Assembly: GCF_011082085.1 (NCBI RefSeq)
Contig: NZ_CP041063.1
Span: 806,001 to 870,000, forward strand
Source of the DNA: Bacillus sp. Cs-700
GTDB taxonomy: Bacteria; Bacillota; Bacilli; Bacillales; Guptibacillaceae
DNA: 64,000 nucleotides
Direction: 5' to 3'
This document shows positions 44,753 to 55,454 of this stretch, in pieces. Positions within the stretch are counted from its first letter, which is position 1. Each line of letters begins with the position of its first letter. The notes under the pieces were generated by a model. It ran no database searches. It saw only the letters and a list, made by a program, of their open reading frames with translations, and was not told the origin of the DNA. A program made the translations under genes and the position numbers.

Positions 44753-45223
44753 TCAACTATTTATATTACTTTGCCACGTATTTGTTACAAATTGTAAAAC
44801 CTGCTTTACCTGAGCTGAGACCGTTTCCATTTTGTATTGTTCATCCATATGTTCAAGTGGAATTGCCGGCATCCATAATAAAGCACTCGAGATTTGGTCC
44901 TCCACCTGTTTCCATTCTACATCGGCAGTTAAGGTGATAATATGTTTAATACCTCCAACATGCAATTCTTGCTCTATCTTTTTCAAGCGGTCCGTCTTAA
45001 GAGCTTGTTCCTCTGAAATTAAATAGGTATAAGCAGGCAACAAAAGAAGACGACCTTTTAATTGTCTTTCTAATTCATTTGATATGATTGAGATATACTC
45101 TCCCATTGATACGATCGTTTTCATACTGTTCGTCATTGATATTGGAACGAGTGGAAGAACGACTGTATCTACATATTCTTTTTCTTTTTCAAATAACGCA
45201 ATATCTGCTTCAGTCCATTTCAT
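44753..45223 (-). CDS. ypiF: YpiF-like protein (DUF2487)
   Basis: 156 residues, soluble alpha/beta (MKWTEADIALFEKEKEYVDT..., LERQLKGRLLLLPAYTYL, IITLTADVEWKQ). Position before qcrA matches B. subtilis. ATG 45223 has AAGGAG eight bases before and overlaps the end of the GNAT gene by 14 bases. Function unknown. Confidence 0.88.
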   Translation of the reverse strand: MKWTEADIALFEKEKEYVDTVVLPLVPISMTNSMKTIVSMGEYISIISNELERQLKGRLLLLPAYTYLISEEQALKTDRLKKIEQELHVGGIKHIITLTADVEWKQVEDQISSALLWMPAIPLEHMDEQYKMETVSAQVKQVLQFVTNTWQSNINS

Positions 45224-46040
45224 CGTATAAACTCCTTTTTTGTCCATATAAACACCAAGTTGTTTGGTGAGAATAAGGTTCTAGCCACTTAGCCTGCTGT
45301 ATTGGCAAGTCGATCCATATGGTTCTTGCTTCTTCTATCGCATAAGCGTTAACCATTTTCCACATCTCTCTGCTATGAAGCGTTGTTTCATTTAAAACCT
45401 TCACATGCAAATACGAAGCACCCTTCTCTTCTTTCACCAGCATAAATCCACCCGTATCGTTAGCAAATAGCTCTACTTGCTCAAGATACGTGGAAGAAAG
45501 AGAAGGTAAGTATGGAAGTGGATAATAGATCGAGTAAGGAAAAAATGATTGACCACTCTCTTTCCAATACTTTTCGATCGTAGCTTTCTTATTCTCTTCT
45601 GACACTCTATGAAACGACCTTGTAACGGTTTGTCCGATGATTGTGTGTGGACTTATACGAGAAGACACAATTTGCGATTCAAGCTGCATCTTCAAATGAG
45701 GCGCTATACAGTTACCTCCTGTATTATAGTCTTCTGTTGCGTAGCCAACCCAGATAATAGCTGGATTTTCAAATGCCTCAATTTGTAACGTATTCATTAA
45801 TTCTGAAGCGATCCCTTTTTTTCGAAAATCATTATGTGTCCGCAATCGACCTAGCACAGCAGCTTCACCTTCATATATCGTCTGGCCAGCAATACCAACA
45901 AGCATTTCCTTATGGAAATATCCTACCATCTTCTCTTCTTGCATTAGTTTATGTATGATGCGAATAACGTAATCATCTTCTATCCCTGTGGGCATCTCTT
46001 TAACGAGGGGAATATCCCCGTATTCTAGGGTTCGAATCAA
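45210..46040 (-). CDS. GNAT-family acetyltransferase
   Basis: 276 residues. Acetyl-CoA site in VLGRLRTHNDFRKKGIASEL (R-x-x-G/K-x-G/A type) within the N-terminal half; a second, less clear domain makes up the C-terminal half. Substrate unknown. Start set at TTG 46040: AAAGGAGGG lies six bases before it, while ATGs at 46085 and 46058 have poor sites. Inserted between ypiB and ypiF, which are adjacent in B. subtilis, and translationally overlapped with ypiF. Confidence 0.8.
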   Translation of the reverse strand: MIRTLEYGDIPLVKEMPTGIEDDYVIRIIHKLMQEEKMVGYFHKEMLVGIAGQTIYEGEAAVLGRLRTHNDFRKKGIASELMNTLQIEAFENPAIIWVGYATEDYNTGGNCIAPHLKMQLESQIVSSRISPHTIIGQTVTRSFHRVSEENKKATIEKYWKESGQSFFPYSIYYPLPYLPSLSSTYLEQVELFANDTGGFMLVKEEKGASYLHVKVLNETTLHSREMWKMVNAYAIEEARTIWIDLPIQQAKWLEPYSHQTTWCLYGQKRSLYDEMD

Positions 46041-46182
46041 CTCTTTCCCTCCTTTCATTAAGCCGATCTGTTCAATGTCATTCATTCAACGTCCCTAGTT
46101 CTCATTTCTTTCTAGTATATCATTTGTTTAGAAAGTGTTGAAGATTTTTCCTAGAACGCACGTTCCAAAATATTTAAGACAA

Positions 46183-46210
46183 ACAAAAAACCCCTGAACA
46201 ATCAGGGGTT
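46183..46210 (-). terminator. Terminator of ypiB
   Basis: AACCCCTGA-TTGT-TCAGGGGTT then TTTTTG; the ypiB stop codon is part of the stem. Confidence 0.88.
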
Positions 46211-46745
46211 ATAAATGACTCAATTGCTTACTTAAATGGAGAAACGCTATTTCATCATTTCGATCCAGTGCCTCATCAATTTGTTTCAAAATGGATTCTT
46301 TTTTGAAACGGGTGAATGACTCGTCGAGAACCATTTCAGCCATAAACGAATATTTTTTATCAGCTGCCATATTCTCCGGTAAAAATGGATTCTCTTCTAA
46401 AACAGCTACGTAATGAGGAGAAACATTTTTACTTTTGAAGTTTAGCTGAATATAAATAGGCTCGTCCTGATTCAGGCGAATGTCATGAAAAGACTTTTCA
46501 GGGTCTGTCGTAATGATGTTATGTTTGTAAAAACGAAAAGGCGCATTTTCTACACAGTGCGTTGAAATCACAAGTGCTTTTGGACAAAATTCAGCGTTCT
46601 CAACAAAATGAACATTCCCCATCAACACTTCATCACTTATTAAATAATTCAAAAGCCAGACACATTCACGTTTCTTCACCTGATACTTCTTTAGAAACCA
46701 TTTCAGAAAGTCTTTTTTTTCAACGACAGAAACGGAGCTGCTCAT
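46209..46745 (-). CDS. ypiB: YpiB-like protein (UPF0302)
   Basis: 178 residues: helical N-terminus ([24 protein letters not shown]) and [20 protein letters not shown] at the C-terminus, the UPF0302 signature. In B. subtilis YpiB and YpiA form a complex affecting lipopolysaccharide-assembly-like/ReoM-ReoY homeostasis of MurA turnover (ReoY is the Listeria name); that link is by family. GGGAGG before the ATG. 68 bases downstream of ypiA. Confidence 0.9.
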   Translation of the reverse strand: MSSSVSVVEKKDFLKWFLKKYQVKKRECVWLLNYLISDEVLMGNVHFVENAEFCPKALVISTHCVENAPFRFYKHNIITTDPEKSFHDIRLNQDEPIYIQLNFKSKNVSPHYVAVLEENPFLPENMAADKKYSFMAEMVLDESFTRFKKESILKQIDEALDRNDEIAFLHLSKQLSHL

Positions 46746-46813
46746 AGCGATTCCTCCCTGAGATTTTCCTAATTTAACAATTCGTCATTGAAGATACATT
46801 TCCTTCTTCACCT

Positions 46814-48088
46814 TTAATCCTCTTTGAAAGTTTCCTCATCAAACCTCAAAATTTCTTCTTCAAGATGAACGAGCGATGGGTCTAGCTCTAGAGCAAGCTT
46901 GAAAGCTTTCACTGCTTCTTCTCTTCTACCTTCTTCAATTAGGAAGGCACCATATTCCTCCAGAAAAATTGGATCCTGTCTGAAATAAGTATATGCGTTT
47001 TCGTAACGTTTTATGGCATCTTTATACTCTTCAACCTGGGCATAAGCTGTTGCCGCTGACCAATCAAGGTAAGGATCACTTTGTTCTCCCTCTTCAATGT
47101 TTCGCAAGAGATCCAAAATATCTTCATATCGTTCTTCTGTCTTCAAATAGGCGGCTAGCGTTTTCGCAGCTTCTATATGCGCTGGATTAATGGCTAGTAA
47201 TTCACGTAAATACTGTTCTCCGCTTGCATTATCGTGTGTTTTAAAAGTTAACCTACTAGCTTGTATATATAGCTCCTCATTAAATTCATCAAATTTAATC
47301 CCCTGAGCCAGCACCTCAATTGCTTCAGCTATCGCACCTTCTTCTTCATAAGCCTTGGCAAGATAAGGATAAAGTGTACTATACTGGGGATCTAGCTCTT
47401 TCAGTTCATTAAACGCATTAATTGCTTTTCGATACTCATTGATTTGAAGCGCCGTAAAACCATAACCAAACAGGGCGTTAATTTCACGCGCGTTCTCTAG
47501 TCCCTTCTCATAGTAAGTAAGCGCATCTTCAAATTGTCCACTTCCGCTCAATGCTTCAGCCAATCGAAGTTCAATATTTTCATTGGCAAGCTCTCCTTTG
47601 GTTCCAAGGACTGCTTCATAGTAAGGAACTGCCTTCAAATGATGGCCTTGTGTTAAATAGAATTCACCAAGTCCAAAATCGATGATCGGTTCATCAGGAG
47701 AAAGTCGCTTTGCCTCCAGCAGTTTTTGCTCTGCAACTTCTTCCAATCCTTCCGTTTGGTAAAGATCGGCCAATAAGAGAAGGGCGGGTGGATACGCAGC
47801 ATCGTTTTCATCAATTTTATTTAAAGCAGCAATGGCATCCTGCTCTTGTTCAAGATCAACATAGCACTCCGCTGCTTGTACAAGTAATTCACCTTCATTT
47901 GGATAATGAATAAGTAGCTCTTCTACGACGTCTCTGGAATCTTCAATAAGTCCAAGACTGTAGTAAATGTTGGAGAGATCATATAAGCTTTCATGATCAG
48001 CTTCTTTTCGTACTTCTTTTAGTTCTGTTAAACCTTTTTCAAAATTTCCCGACTCAATTAATGAGACAGCCTGTTTAAGACGATCCAC
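46814..48088 (-). CDS. ypiA: Tetratricopeptide repeat protein YpiA
   Basis: 424 residues made almost wholly of ~11-12 TPR units (for example LLLADLYQTEGLEEVAEQ, YGFTALQINEYRKAINAF, FKLALELDPSLVHLEEE); acidic, soluble scaffold. The Listeria counterpart ReoM-pathway partner helps ClpCP degrade MurA, together with the YpiB homolog; assigned here by family and synteny. GTG start, AAGGAG nine bases before. The 440-bp gap upstream holds the candidate sRNA and the aroA terminator. Confidence 0.93.
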   Translation of the reverse strand: MDRLKQAVSLIESGNFEKGLTELKEVRKEADHESLYDLSNIYYSLGLIEDSRDVVEELLIHYPNEGELLVQAAECYVDLEQEQDAIAALNKIDENDAAYPPALLLLADLYQTEGLEEVAEQKLLEAKRLSPDEPIIDFGLGEFYLTQGHHLKAVPYYEAVLGTKGELANENIELRLAEALSGSGQFEDALTYYEKGLENAREINALFGYGFTALQINEYRKAINAFNELKELDPQYSTLYPYLAKAYEEEGAIAEAIEVLAQGIKFDEFNEELYIQASRLTFKTHDNASGEQYLRELLAINPAHIEAAKTLAAYLKTEERYEDILDLLRNIEEGEQSDPYLDWSAATAYAQVEEYKDAIKRYENAYTYFRQDPIFLEEYGAFLIEEGRREEAVKAFKLALELDPSLVHLEEEILRFDEETFKED

Positions 48089-48332
48089 GTTCCAAAACTC
48101 CTTCTAACACTACTTATTTTATTTCGATGACTCCAAGCATAAACTCTTTTTATTGCGCCACCCTTCATTTTAGCTGTAAAGGATGATTCACTTTCTGTTA
48201 TCTACGACAAAGCTCTGAAATGAATGGGTCTCCTCCATCATAATCAAGAATTTCGTCATCTTCAACTTCATTGCCTAAATTCATGAAATAAGTAAGTCTA
48301 GAGTGAGGAAATTTATTAATCAAGACCAATGA

Positions 48333-48422
48333 AAAAAATTCCCTGTGCAGAAAGCGTTTGTTAACGCTTTCAAAACACAGGGACAAAATAAATATGGATA
48401 GGAGTGGAGAGAAACCATTACT
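48333..48422 (-). ncRNA. Candidate CU-rich small RNA with cre box in its terminator
   Basis: Predicted ~90-nt RNA with its own promoter and terminator in the 440-bp aroA-ypiA gap. The 5' half is unpaired and CU-rich (TTTCTCTCCACTCCTATCC), complementary to Shine-Dalgarno sequences (reverse complement holds GGATAGGAGTGGAGAG). The 3' half is a tall hairpin, CCCTGTG + GAAAGCGTT / AACGCTTT + CACAGGG, then AATTTTTTT. TGAAAGCGTTAACA in the hairpin fits the cre consensus exactly. A short ATG frame inside it has no ribosome site. CU-rich loops that mask ribosome sites are known in FsrA and RsaE/RoxS-type RNAs; identity with these is not claimed. Confidence 0.6.
48359..48372 (-). promoter_or_regulatory. 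cre box (CcpA site) downstream of the sRNA promoter
   Basis: TGAAAGCGTTAACA, perfect to TGWNANCGNTNWCA, at about +50 of the predicted sRNA: a roadblock position. It could also arise simply because the hairpin arms are palindromic. Confidence 0.5.
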
Positions 48423-48428
48423 ACGTCT

Positions 48429-48456
48429 AGTATAACAGGAAAAGATATAAAATCAA
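48429..48456 (-). promoter_or_regulatory. Extended -10 promoter of the candidate sRNA
   Basis: TTGATT (48456-48451), 16 bp, TGT-TATACT (48434-48429) on the minus strand. Confidence 0.65.
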
Positions 48457-48510
48457 CTGATTTTTTAGAAAATTTTGCGTATTTTTAAAAAAATTCAGCA
48501 GTCCCTGTTA

Positions 48511-48545
48511 CAAAAACCAAAATAGCAGGTTCCTAGGAACCTGCT
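48511..48545 (-). terminator. Terminator of the aromatic supra-operon
   Basis: AGCAGGTTCC-TA-GGAACCTGCT overlapping the aroA stop, followed by ATTTTGGTTTTT (interrupted T run). Confidence 0.7.
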
Positions 48546-49819
48546 TTAAGCTTCTTCAAATGGTCAAAAAAATCAGGATATGACACTTTGATAGCATCAG
48601 GTAATGCGAGCTCGACAGCACCTTCAGTTATACATCCAGCGACAGCAAGCATCATACCGATCCGATGATCACCTAAACTTGAAACTTCCCCACCATGAAG
48701 AGGCGTAGGTCCTTCTATCACCATGCCGTCTGGTGTACCAGTTATCGATGCCCCTAAAGTTTGCAAAGCTTCCACAACCGCATCTATGCGATTCGTTTCT
48801 TTTACTTTTAATTCTTCAGCATTGCGAATAATTGTCTTTCCATTCGCCTGGGTTGCAAGAAGCGCAATAATCGGCAACTCATCAATTAAGCGTGGAATGA
48901 TATCCCCTTCAATGACTGCTTCACGAAGATCGCTCGTACAAATCGTAAGATCTGCTACTTCCTCTTGATTGACTACTCGTCTATTTTTAATCGATAATGC
49001 TGCACCCATTTGTTCAAGAACATCTAATATGCCGGACCTTGTTTCGTTAATACCAACATTTAATAAGGTTATTGTGCTGTTTGGAACAATTGCCCCCGCT
49101 ACAAGGAAAAAGGCAGCTGAAGAAATATCTCCAGGTACTTCAACATTCGTAGCAGTTAGCTGTTGACCGCCTTCTACACTAACTGAAAGTCCATCTCTTT
49201 TAACCTTTACGCCGAAACTCTCCAGCATATTTTCGGTGTGATTTCTGGAGCGGTGTGTTTCAGAAACAGTCGTAACTCCTTCAGCTTGTAAACCAGCAAG
49301 AAGAATGCCTGATTTAACCTGAGCACTTGCGACAGGCGACTGATATGTAATGCCTTTCAAATTGCCACCTCGGATTGAGATTGGTGCAAATGTGCCCTCC
49401 TCTCTTCCATCAATAACAGCACCCATCTGTGATAATGGAACCGTTACACGATTCATCGGTCGTTTAGCAATTGACTCGTCTCCCGCTAAAACAGAGTGAA
49501 ATGGGCGACCCGCAAGTAATCCCATCATTAAGCGAAAAGTAGTACCCGAATTTCCTACATCGAGAAGCTGAGAAGGTTCCTTGAGTCCTTCAATTCCCTG
49601 CCCTTCTACAACAACAGATGCGCCATCTTGTTCAATACGAACCCCCATCTGTTTAAAACAGGAAATGGTACTTAAACAATCTGCTCCAGGAAGGAAGTTC
49701 GTAATCCGGGTTGTGCCATTAGCAATTGAACCAAACATGATTGCACGGTGGGATATTGATTTATCTCCAGGTATCACGACTGTTCCTTTAAGACTGTGCG
49801 CTTTCGTTATTGTTTCCAT
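48533..49819 (-). CDS. aroA: 5-enolpyruvylshikimate-3-phosphate synthase
   Basis: Shikimate pathway, shikimate-3-phosphate + PEP to EPSP (called aroE in B. subtilis). 428 residues, equal to B. subtilis. Seen: [31 protein letters not shown] (PEP loop with a G-N-S-G-T), [12 protein letters not shown], and [12 protein letters not shown] 49819 follows AAGGAG at proper spacing; an earlier ATG at 49843 overlaps it poorly. Last gene of the supra-operon, 13 bases after tyrA. Confidence 0.97.
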   Translation of the reverse strand: METITKAHSLKGTVVIPGDKSISHRAIMFGSIANGTTRITNFLPGADCLSTISCFKQMGVRIEQDGASVVVEGQGIEGLKEPSQLLDVGNSGTTFRLMMGLLAGRPFHSVLAGDESIAKRPMNRVTVPLSQMGAVIDGREEGTFAPISIRGGNLKGITYQSPVASAQVKSGILLAGLQAEGVTTVSETHRSRNHTENMLESFGVKVKRDGLSVSVEGGQQLTATNVEVPGDISSAAFFLVAGAIVPNSTITLLNVGINETRSGILDVLEQMGAALSIKNRRVVNQEEVADLTICTSDLREAVIEGDIIPRLIDELPIIALLATQANGKTIIRNAEELKVKETNRIDAVVEALQTLGASITGTPDGMVIEGPTPLHGGEVSSLGDHRIGMMLAVAGCITEGAVELALPDAIKVSYPDFFDHLKKLKAGS

Positions 49820-49832
49820 AGTTACGTTCTCC

Positions 49833-50939
49833 TTATTTATCATCTACATATGTTTCAAAATCACGGTCTAGGATTACTTTCGCATTATCACGGTCCGTTT
49901 CTGAGCGAAAGCTCACTCGAAGCACACCCATAATATCTTCTCGGGTTTCAATGATTCGAATGTTTGTAATTGAAATTTCTTCCTTTGCGAGTTTTTGCGT
50001 AACAGCAGCGATTACACCGGGCTGATCCTGTACATCAAGGAACAAATCATAAAAGGCCGGTATCGCTCCTCTTGAGCGAACGGGTAATCCATCACGAAAG
50101 TCTTTCGCGCCCGAAAAATAATTAAAAATACCGTCCTCATTTTCCTCTTTAATATAGCCCTGAATTCTATCTAATTCTAACTTCATGTCTTCTGTCATCT
50201 GAAGTAAAACATCTTTGTTCCTCAACAGAATGTCACGCCACATCACAGGACTAGCTGATGCAATACGCGTAATGTCTCGAAACCCTCCAGCTGCAAACCT
50301 TGCGACGTTAAAGCGCTGACTATCATTTCGATCACTAACAAAATTCACAAGACTTGCAGCTAAAATATGCGGGAAATGACTAATTAATCCGACTAAATAA
50401 TCATGTTCCTTAGCTTCAAGCTCAACAAAAGTAGCATTGGTAGAGCTTAAAAGGTCCATTAAGTCGTGTAGTTTCGATCGATCGACAGTATCGTCTGGCG
50501 TTAAGATATAAAAAGCATTCTCAAACAGGTGAGATTTTGCTGCTGTCACGCCCGTTTTGTGGGAGCCAGCCATCGGATGCCCACCAATAAACGTAATAGA
50601 AGGATTAAGAATTTTCTTCGCATGACTTACGATCGAAAGCTTAGTACTTCCCACATCCGATACGATGACGCCATCCTTTAATTTTATTGAGGAAAGTTGT
50701 TCTAGGATTTGCTCCGTTTGAACGACTGGAGCTGCAATCATGATATAGTCTGCTTTTTGCACCGCTTCTTCAAGAGAAGAAGCGGTGTCATCTACAACAC
50801 GAAGAGCTTTTGCAAGATCAAGCTGGTTTTGATTCACATCGAACCCTGTAATCATGGCGTCCTGATGCCCTGCTTTAATTGCCAGAGCAATCGATCCCCC
50901 GATTAGTCCAAGACCGATGATTGCTACATTTTTACTCAT
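49833..50939 (-). CDS. tyrA: Prephenate dehydrogenase
   Basis: NAD-dependent oxidation of prephenate to 4-hydroxyphenylpyruvate for tyrosine. 368 residues: [14 protein letters not shown] nucleotide motif, [18 protein letters not shown] active-site histidine, and a C-terminal ACT domain (~295-365, [18 protein letters not shown]) that normally senses tyrosine. Four-base overlap with hisC. Confidence 0.96.
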   Translation of the reverse strand: MSKNVAIIGLGLIGGSIALAIKAGHQDAMITGFDVNQNQLDLAKALRVVDDTASSLEEAVQKADYIMIAAPVVQTEQILEQLSSIKLKDGVIVSDVGSTKLSIVSHAKKILNPSITFIGGHPMAGSHKTGVTAAKSHLFENAFYILTPDDTVDRSKLHDLMDLLSSTNATFVELEAKEHDYLVGLISHFPHILAASLVNFVSDRNDSQRFNVARFAAGGFRDITRIASASPVMWRDILLRNKDVLLQMTEDMKLELDRIQGYIKEENEDGIFNYFSGAKDFRDGLPVRSRGAIPAFYDLFLDVQDQPGVIAAVTQKLAKEEISITNIRIIETREDIMGVLRVSFRSETDRDNAKVILDRDFETYVDDK

Positions 50940-52039
50940 GACTGTCCCGTTCTCTTGTCATTAAGAAATTGCGATAGACAGCTAATGATTTCCTTGTTTT
51001 GCTCTTCCGATCCGACGGTTATTCGCGCTGAAGTTGGAAAGCCGAGAGCAGAACCAGAGCGGACAATGTACCCATGCTTCATGAGATAGTCAAATACTTC
51101 ATCTGCCGGCATACCAAAATCGATAAGAACAAAATTCCCTTGAGAAGGATACACTGATAATTCATATTGCTCACAAAAAGCATAGTAAAGAGCGCGACCC
51201 TTCTCGTTTTCTTCTCGACACATCTCTATAAATTGCTGGTCTCTTAGGGCAGCAATTGCAGCAGCTTGTGCGACGCGGGAAGTATTAAACGGTTCTCTGG
51301 AAGGTTCAATTGACGCGATCACTTCCGGGTTAGCTACACCATACCCAACGCGCAACGCAGCGATTCCATAAGCTTTAGAAAACGTACGTAAAACGACCAG
51401 ATTTTTATATTTTGAAAGGGTTGCAAGCGTGTCAGGAAAATCAGTAGCGGTCACATATTCTTTGTATGCTTCATCCATTACCACAAGCACGTGCTCTGGC
51501 ACCTTATTCAAAAACGCAAATAGCTCATCCTCTGGAATGTGTTCTCCAGTCGGATTATTAGGTGAACAAACCCAAATGATTCGCGTATTCTCATCAATAG
51601 CTTGTAACATCTCCTTTAATTGATGCTTTCCATCAATTAAAGGAACTTCACGAACCTCAGCATCTTCAATGACGGCGTTATGACGGTATTGCGGAAAAGT
51701 TGGTGTAGCCATCACCGTGTTCGTTCCTTTTTCAAGATACGTTCTGCAAAGAATTTGAACGACTTCATCTGAACCATTACCGAAAACGAGCTGATCTTCA
51801 TTTACATTAAGATGATTTGCTACCTCAGTTCGGAGAGAAGCTGCATAACCATCTGGATAAATGTGTAATTGCGACAATTCTTTTTCAATCGCATCTTTCA
51901 CACTTTGAGAAGAACCAAATGGATTTTCATTTGAAGCAAGCTTAATAACTTGTTTAAGACCAAGTTCTTTCTTTACTTCTTCAATTGGTTTACCTGGCTT
52001 GTAAGGGGTTAACCCTTTCATTTGTCTTTTTGGAATCAT
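50936..52039 (-). CDS. hisC: Histidinol-phosphate / aromatic aminotransferase
   Basis: PLP aminotransferase acting in histidine synthesis and in the last step to tyrosine and phenylalanine, which explains its place here. 367 residues: [40 protein letters not shown], Schiff-base lysine in [25 protein letters not shown] before the ATG. Confidence 0.96.
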   Translation of the reverse strand: MIPKRQMKGLTPYKPGKPIEEVKKELGLKQVIKLASNENPFGSSQSVKDAIEKELSQLHIYPDGYAASLRTEVANHLNVNEDQLVFGNGSDEVVQILCRTYLEKGTNTVMATPTFPQYRHNAVIEDAEVREVPLIDGKHQLKEMLQAIDENTRIIWVCSPNNPTGEHIPEDELFAFLNKVPEHVLVVMDEAYKEYVTATDFPDTLATLSKYKNLVVLRTFSKAYGIAALRVGYGVANPEVIASIEPSREPFNTSRVAQAAAIAALRDQQFIEMCREENEKGRALYYAFCEQYELSVYPSQGNFVLIDFGMPADEVFDYLMKHGYIVRSGSALGFPTSARITVGSEEQNKEIISCLSQFLNDKRTGQS

Positions 52040-52048
52040 GACTGCACC

Positions 52049-52876
52049 TCACGAATGAATTTTCGCTTTCCCATATGGAGAAATCAAATTTCGTACATAT
52101 GACCGAATTTGATCAACCCCCTCTTTATGGGATGCTTCGTTCTTCAACACTTCCACTTGTTCCTCAACTTGACGAATAATGGCACTGCCAACAATAACGC
52201 CATCGCAGTGATCTTTTAACTTCTCAACTTGTTCAGGAGCAGATACTCCAAAGCCAACTGCAACTGGAATCATACTATGCTCTTTCACCCGGTCGAGAAA
52301 TGTAAATACAGAGGAATGAAAATCAGTTCTTGTACCCGTGACACCGAGTGATGAGACGCAATAAAGAAATCCAGTAGCTTCTTTCGATATCGCCTGCAGT
52401 CTTTTATCTGAAGTTGTTGGCGCAACCAGAGAAATCAGCGCAGTCTCATTAGCATTGCAGCTTTCCCTCCACTCTTCACTTTCTTCAAAAGGAAGATCAG
52501 GAACCAAAAGTCCGTCAATATCATTTTCTCGCACTAAAGCGAAGAAGCGTTCTTCTCCTAATTGTAACAAAAGATTGTAATAAGTAAATATTACAACTGG
52601 AATTTCAAGTCCTTTTTCTCGCATTTTCTTCACGAGACCCATCGCCTTTTCAAGACTCATACCATGTTCAAGCGCACGTAATGATGCGCGCTGAATGACT
52701 GGACCATCTGCTAATGGATCGGAATACGGGATGCCGAGTTCAATGGCGTTTGCTCCTTCTTCCTGCAACATTAGTGCTAAATCAATGGTTGTTTCTTCTG
52801 TTGGATCGCCAGCTACAATAAATGGAATAAAAAGATCCGTCCGACCGTTTACGTATTGTTCAAATCGTTTATTCAT
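52049..52876 (-). CDS. trpA: Tryptophan synthase alpha chain
   Basis: Splits indole-3-glycerol phosphate to indole + glyceraldehyde-3-phosphate. 275-residue TIM barrel: [11 protein letters not shown], catalytic E in [20 protein letters not shown], and D in [17 protein letters not shown] phosphate loop. ATG 52876 chosen after GGAGGTG; overlaps trpB by eight bases. Confidence 0.96.
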   Translation of the reverse strand: MNKRFEQYVNGRTDLFIPFIVAGDPTEETTIDLALMLQEEGANAIELGIPYSDPLADGPVIQRASLRALEHGMSLEKAMGLVKKMREKGLEIPVVIFTYYNLLLQLGEERFFALVRENDIDGLLVPDLPFEESEEWRESCNANETALISLVAPTTSDKRLQAISKEATGFLYCVSSLGVTGTRTDFHSSVFTFLDRVKEHSMIPVAVGFGVSAPEQVEKLKDHCDGVIVGSAIIRQVEEQVEVLKNEASHKEGVDQIRSYVRNLISPYGKAKIHS

Positions 52877-54056
52877 CTCCGTCACCTCCAAGATGCTCCA
52901 TTATCGTATGCACATCTTTATCGCCTCTTCCAGAAAGACATACAAGAATACGTTCTTCTTGATTCATATTTTGCGCTTGTTTAATAGCTTCTGAGAGTGC
53001 ATGAGCACTTTCTATCGCCGGAATGATGCCTTCTTCTTCAGAAAGAACTTTTAAAGCATCAAGCGCCTCTGCATCCGTGATGCCCACATACGTTACGCGA
53101 CCCGTCTCATTTAAATAGGCATGTTCCGGTCCAATTCCAGGGTAATCAAGACCAGCAGAAATGGAGTGAGGCTCCTGAATTTGACCTGTTTCATTTTGTA
53201 AAAGATAAGTAATTGAACCATGAATGACTCCAAGGCGTCCTTCAGACAGCGTTGCAGCGTGTTCCCCTGTATGAATTCCTTTACCTGCAGCTTCCACACC
53301 TATTAAATCAACGTCATCTTTAAGAAATGGGTAGAACATTCCCATTGCATTACTCCCACCACCAACACAAGCAATCACTTTATCAGGTAATCCTTCCATT
53401 TGTTCTCGCGATTCGTCACCAATCACTCGTTGGAAGTCTCTTACCATTTTAGGATAAGGATGAGGCCCTACAACAGAACCAATTAAATAAAACGTATCTT
53501 CAACGTTGGCTACCCAGTAACGAATTGCTTCATTTGTCGCATCTTTTAATGTTCGACTGCCTGAAGACACTGGTACAACTTCCGCCCCTAGAAGCTTCAT
53601 TCTAAAAACATTCAATTCCTGCCTTCTAATATCCTCTTCTCCCATAAACACTTTGCACTCTAAACCGAAACGCGCTGCCACGGTTGCTGCTGCCACACCA
53701 TGCTGTCCTGCACCAGTCTCGGCTACAATTTTTTCTTTCCCCATTCGAACAGCTAAAAGTGCCTGGCCAATCGCATTGTTTAATTTATGTGCACCCGTAT
53801 GATTCAAATCTTCACGCTTCAAGTAAATTTGTGCACCACCAAGTCTTTTGGATAAATTCTCCGCATGAGTAATCGGTGTAGGTCGCCCTGAGTACTTCTT
53901 TAATTCATCATGGTAGTTTTTCATAAACTCTTGATCTGCCATTGCTTCGTTTAGAGACTGTTCTAATTCTTCAAGGGCATACATAGCTGTTTCAGGAACA
54001 TACTTTCCACCGTATCTACCATATCTTCCGCGTTGATCAGGTACACTTGTTGACAT
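52869..54056 (-). CDS. trpB: Tryptophan synthase beta chain
   Basis: Condenses indole with serine. 395 residues: [15 protein letters not shown] lysine in [25 protein letters not shown] phosphate site, ESAHAL. Three bases after trpF; forms the alpha2-beta2 complex with TrpA. Confidence 0.97.
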   Translation of the reverse strand: MSTSVPDQRGRYGRYGGKYVPETAMYALEELEQSLNEAMADQEFMKNYHDELKKYSGRPTPITHAENLSKRLGGAQIYLKREDLNHTGAHKLNNAIGQALLAVRMGKEKIVAETGAGQHGVAAATVAARFGLECKVFMGEEDIRRQELNVFRMKLLGAEVVPVSSGSRTLKDATNEAIRYWVANVEDTFYLIGSVVGPHPYPKMVRDFQRVIGDESREQMEGLPDKVIACVGGGSNAMGMFYPFLKDDVDLIGVEAAGKGIHTGEHAATLSEGRLGVIHGSITYLLQNETGQIQEPHSISAGLDYPGIGPEHAYLNETGRVTYVGITDAEALDALKVLSEEEGIIPAIESAHALSEAIKQAQNMNQEERILVCLSGRGDKDVHTIMEHLGGDGDE

Positions 54057-54058
54057 TG

Positions 54059-54697
54059 TTATCCCAGCCTTTCGATTAAATCGTTCATTTTCGCCTTATC
54101 TTTTCTATCATTCGTTTCAATTCCACTTGATACATCAATACCATCTAATTGATAGCTTAATAGTTCTTGCACATTATCTACTTTTACGCCACCTGCAATA
54201 AAGAGAGGTACTTTTTGGCTTACAGCTTCCGCTTGATAAGATGGAATCGAATCCCAATCAAATCGTTTGCCTGTCCCACCCCATTGTCCAGGTAATTTCG
54301 TGTCTACGACATATCCATCTGCTACACCATCAAACCGCTTCATTTCAACTAGAGCTGATTTACCGTGATGGATTACTTTCCAAATCGTTTTACCTGTCAT
54401 TTGTTTTACCTTCGCAACAAATGCCGGCGTTTCGCTACCGTGAAGTTGAAGGACATCAAGCGGAACTTCACTTACCGTTTGTGCTAACTCTTCTAATTCC
54501 GGGTTTACAAACACGCCTACAATTTTCGTATTATTTAGCGGTGGATAATCGTTTAACCAGACTTTTACTTGTTCAATTGTAACGCGCCGAACGCTATTGG
54601 CAAAAATAAACCCTGCATATGGGACACCGCTCACTCTAACGCTCTCCCAATCTTCTAACGAACGATTACCGCATAACTTAAGATCAGGCTTCCTCAT
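54059..54697 (-). CDS. trpF: Phosphoribosylanthranilate isomerase
   Basis: 212-residue TIM barrel: [12 protein letters not shown] with catalytic Cys, [18 protein letters not shown], catalytic Asp in [33 protein letters not shown]. In most TrpF proteins the first motif is KICG-I/L-; here C-G-N. ATG 54697 chosen (CGGTGA upstream), overlapping trpC by 14 bases. Confidence 0.95.
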   Translation of the reverse strand: MRKPDLKLCGNRSLEDWESVRVSGVPYAGFIFANSVRRVTIEQVKVWLNDYPPLNNTKIVGVFVNPELEELAQTVSEVPLDVLQLHGSETPAFVAKVKQMTGKTIWKVIHHGKSALVEMKRFDGVADGYVVDTKLPGQWGGTGKRFDWDSIPSYQAEAVSQKVPLFIAGGVKVDNVQELLSYQLDGIDVSSGIETNDRKDKAKMNDLIERLG

Positions 54698-55454
54698 GAA
54701 CTGTTTCACCGAACAAACGCTTAATTCCTTTTTCATAAGTGCCATCTCTCATAAGGGCCTCACCAACTAATACGGCTTTCGCACCGGCACTTTTCACATC
54801 TTTAATATCCTCATAGGTAGATATTCCACTTTCGCTAATCATCAATGTTGATTGAGGAATATACTGGCTGAGTGAGTGTGTTTGTTTAGTAGACGTCTCA
54901 AATGTTGCGAGGTTACGATTGTTAATTCCAATGACTTCTGGAGTGAATTGAACAGTAAGCGCTTCAAGCTCTTCTTTGGAATGTACTTCAACAAGGCATT
55001 CTAATCCTAAATTTGAAGCATAATCATAAAATTCCATGGTCTTCGTTGCGCCAAGCGCTCGCACAATTAATAGAATAGCATCCGCACCAATACGTTTACT
55101 CTCTTCAATTTGTCTTTTATCAATAATAAAGTCTTTCCGTAAAACTGGTAAAGACACGTGCTTTTTAACTTCTGTTAGGAAGGAATTAGAACCCATAAAG
55201 AATGACTCATCTGTTAAAACAGAAATGGCATCCGCTCCTGCTTTTTCATAAGCCTTGGCTACTTCTACAGGATCAAAGTTAGCGTTAATAATACCTTTTG
55301 AAGGAGATGCTTTTTTCACTTCTGCAATCAATCCTAATTCATGCGTTGGCTTACGCAAACTTCCCACAAATGAAACATTTGTCACTTTTTCATCATCCGG
55401 CATAATAAACCGTTCCATCTCTTCGTGCTTCACTTTAATAATTTGATCAAGCAT
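54684..55454 (-). CDS. trpC: Indole-3-glycerol phosphate synthase
   Basis: Closes the indole ring. 256 residues (TIM barrel): LIAEVKKASPSKGII, VLTDESFFMGS, LRKDFIIDKRQI, EVHSKEEL, GINNRNLATFE, SESGIS. The start is either ATG 55454 (AAGGAG ten bases before; matches the usual ML-x-x-I N-terminus) or ATG 55460. Overlaps the trpD stop. Confidence 0.95.
   Translation of the reverse strand: MLDQIIKVKHEEMERFIMPDDEKVTNVSFVGSLRKPTHELGLIAEVKKASPSKGIINANFDPVEVAKAYEKAGADAISVLTDESFFMGSNSFLTEVKKHVSLPVLRKDFIIDKRQIEESKRIGADAILLIVRALGATKTMEFYDYASNLGLECLVEVHSKEELEALTVQFTPEVIGINNRNLATFETSTKQTHSLSQYIPQSTLMISESGISTYEDIKDVKSAGAKAVLVGEALMRDGTYEKGIKRLFGETVHEEA

Noticed and set aside
48198-48386. 62-codon minus-strand open frame in the aroA-ypiA gap
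   Set aside because: Starts inside the sRNA terminator hairpin and lacks a ribosome site for any of its ATGs.
54241-54582. 113-codon plus-strand open frame over trpF
   Set aside because: Antisense shadow of trpF.
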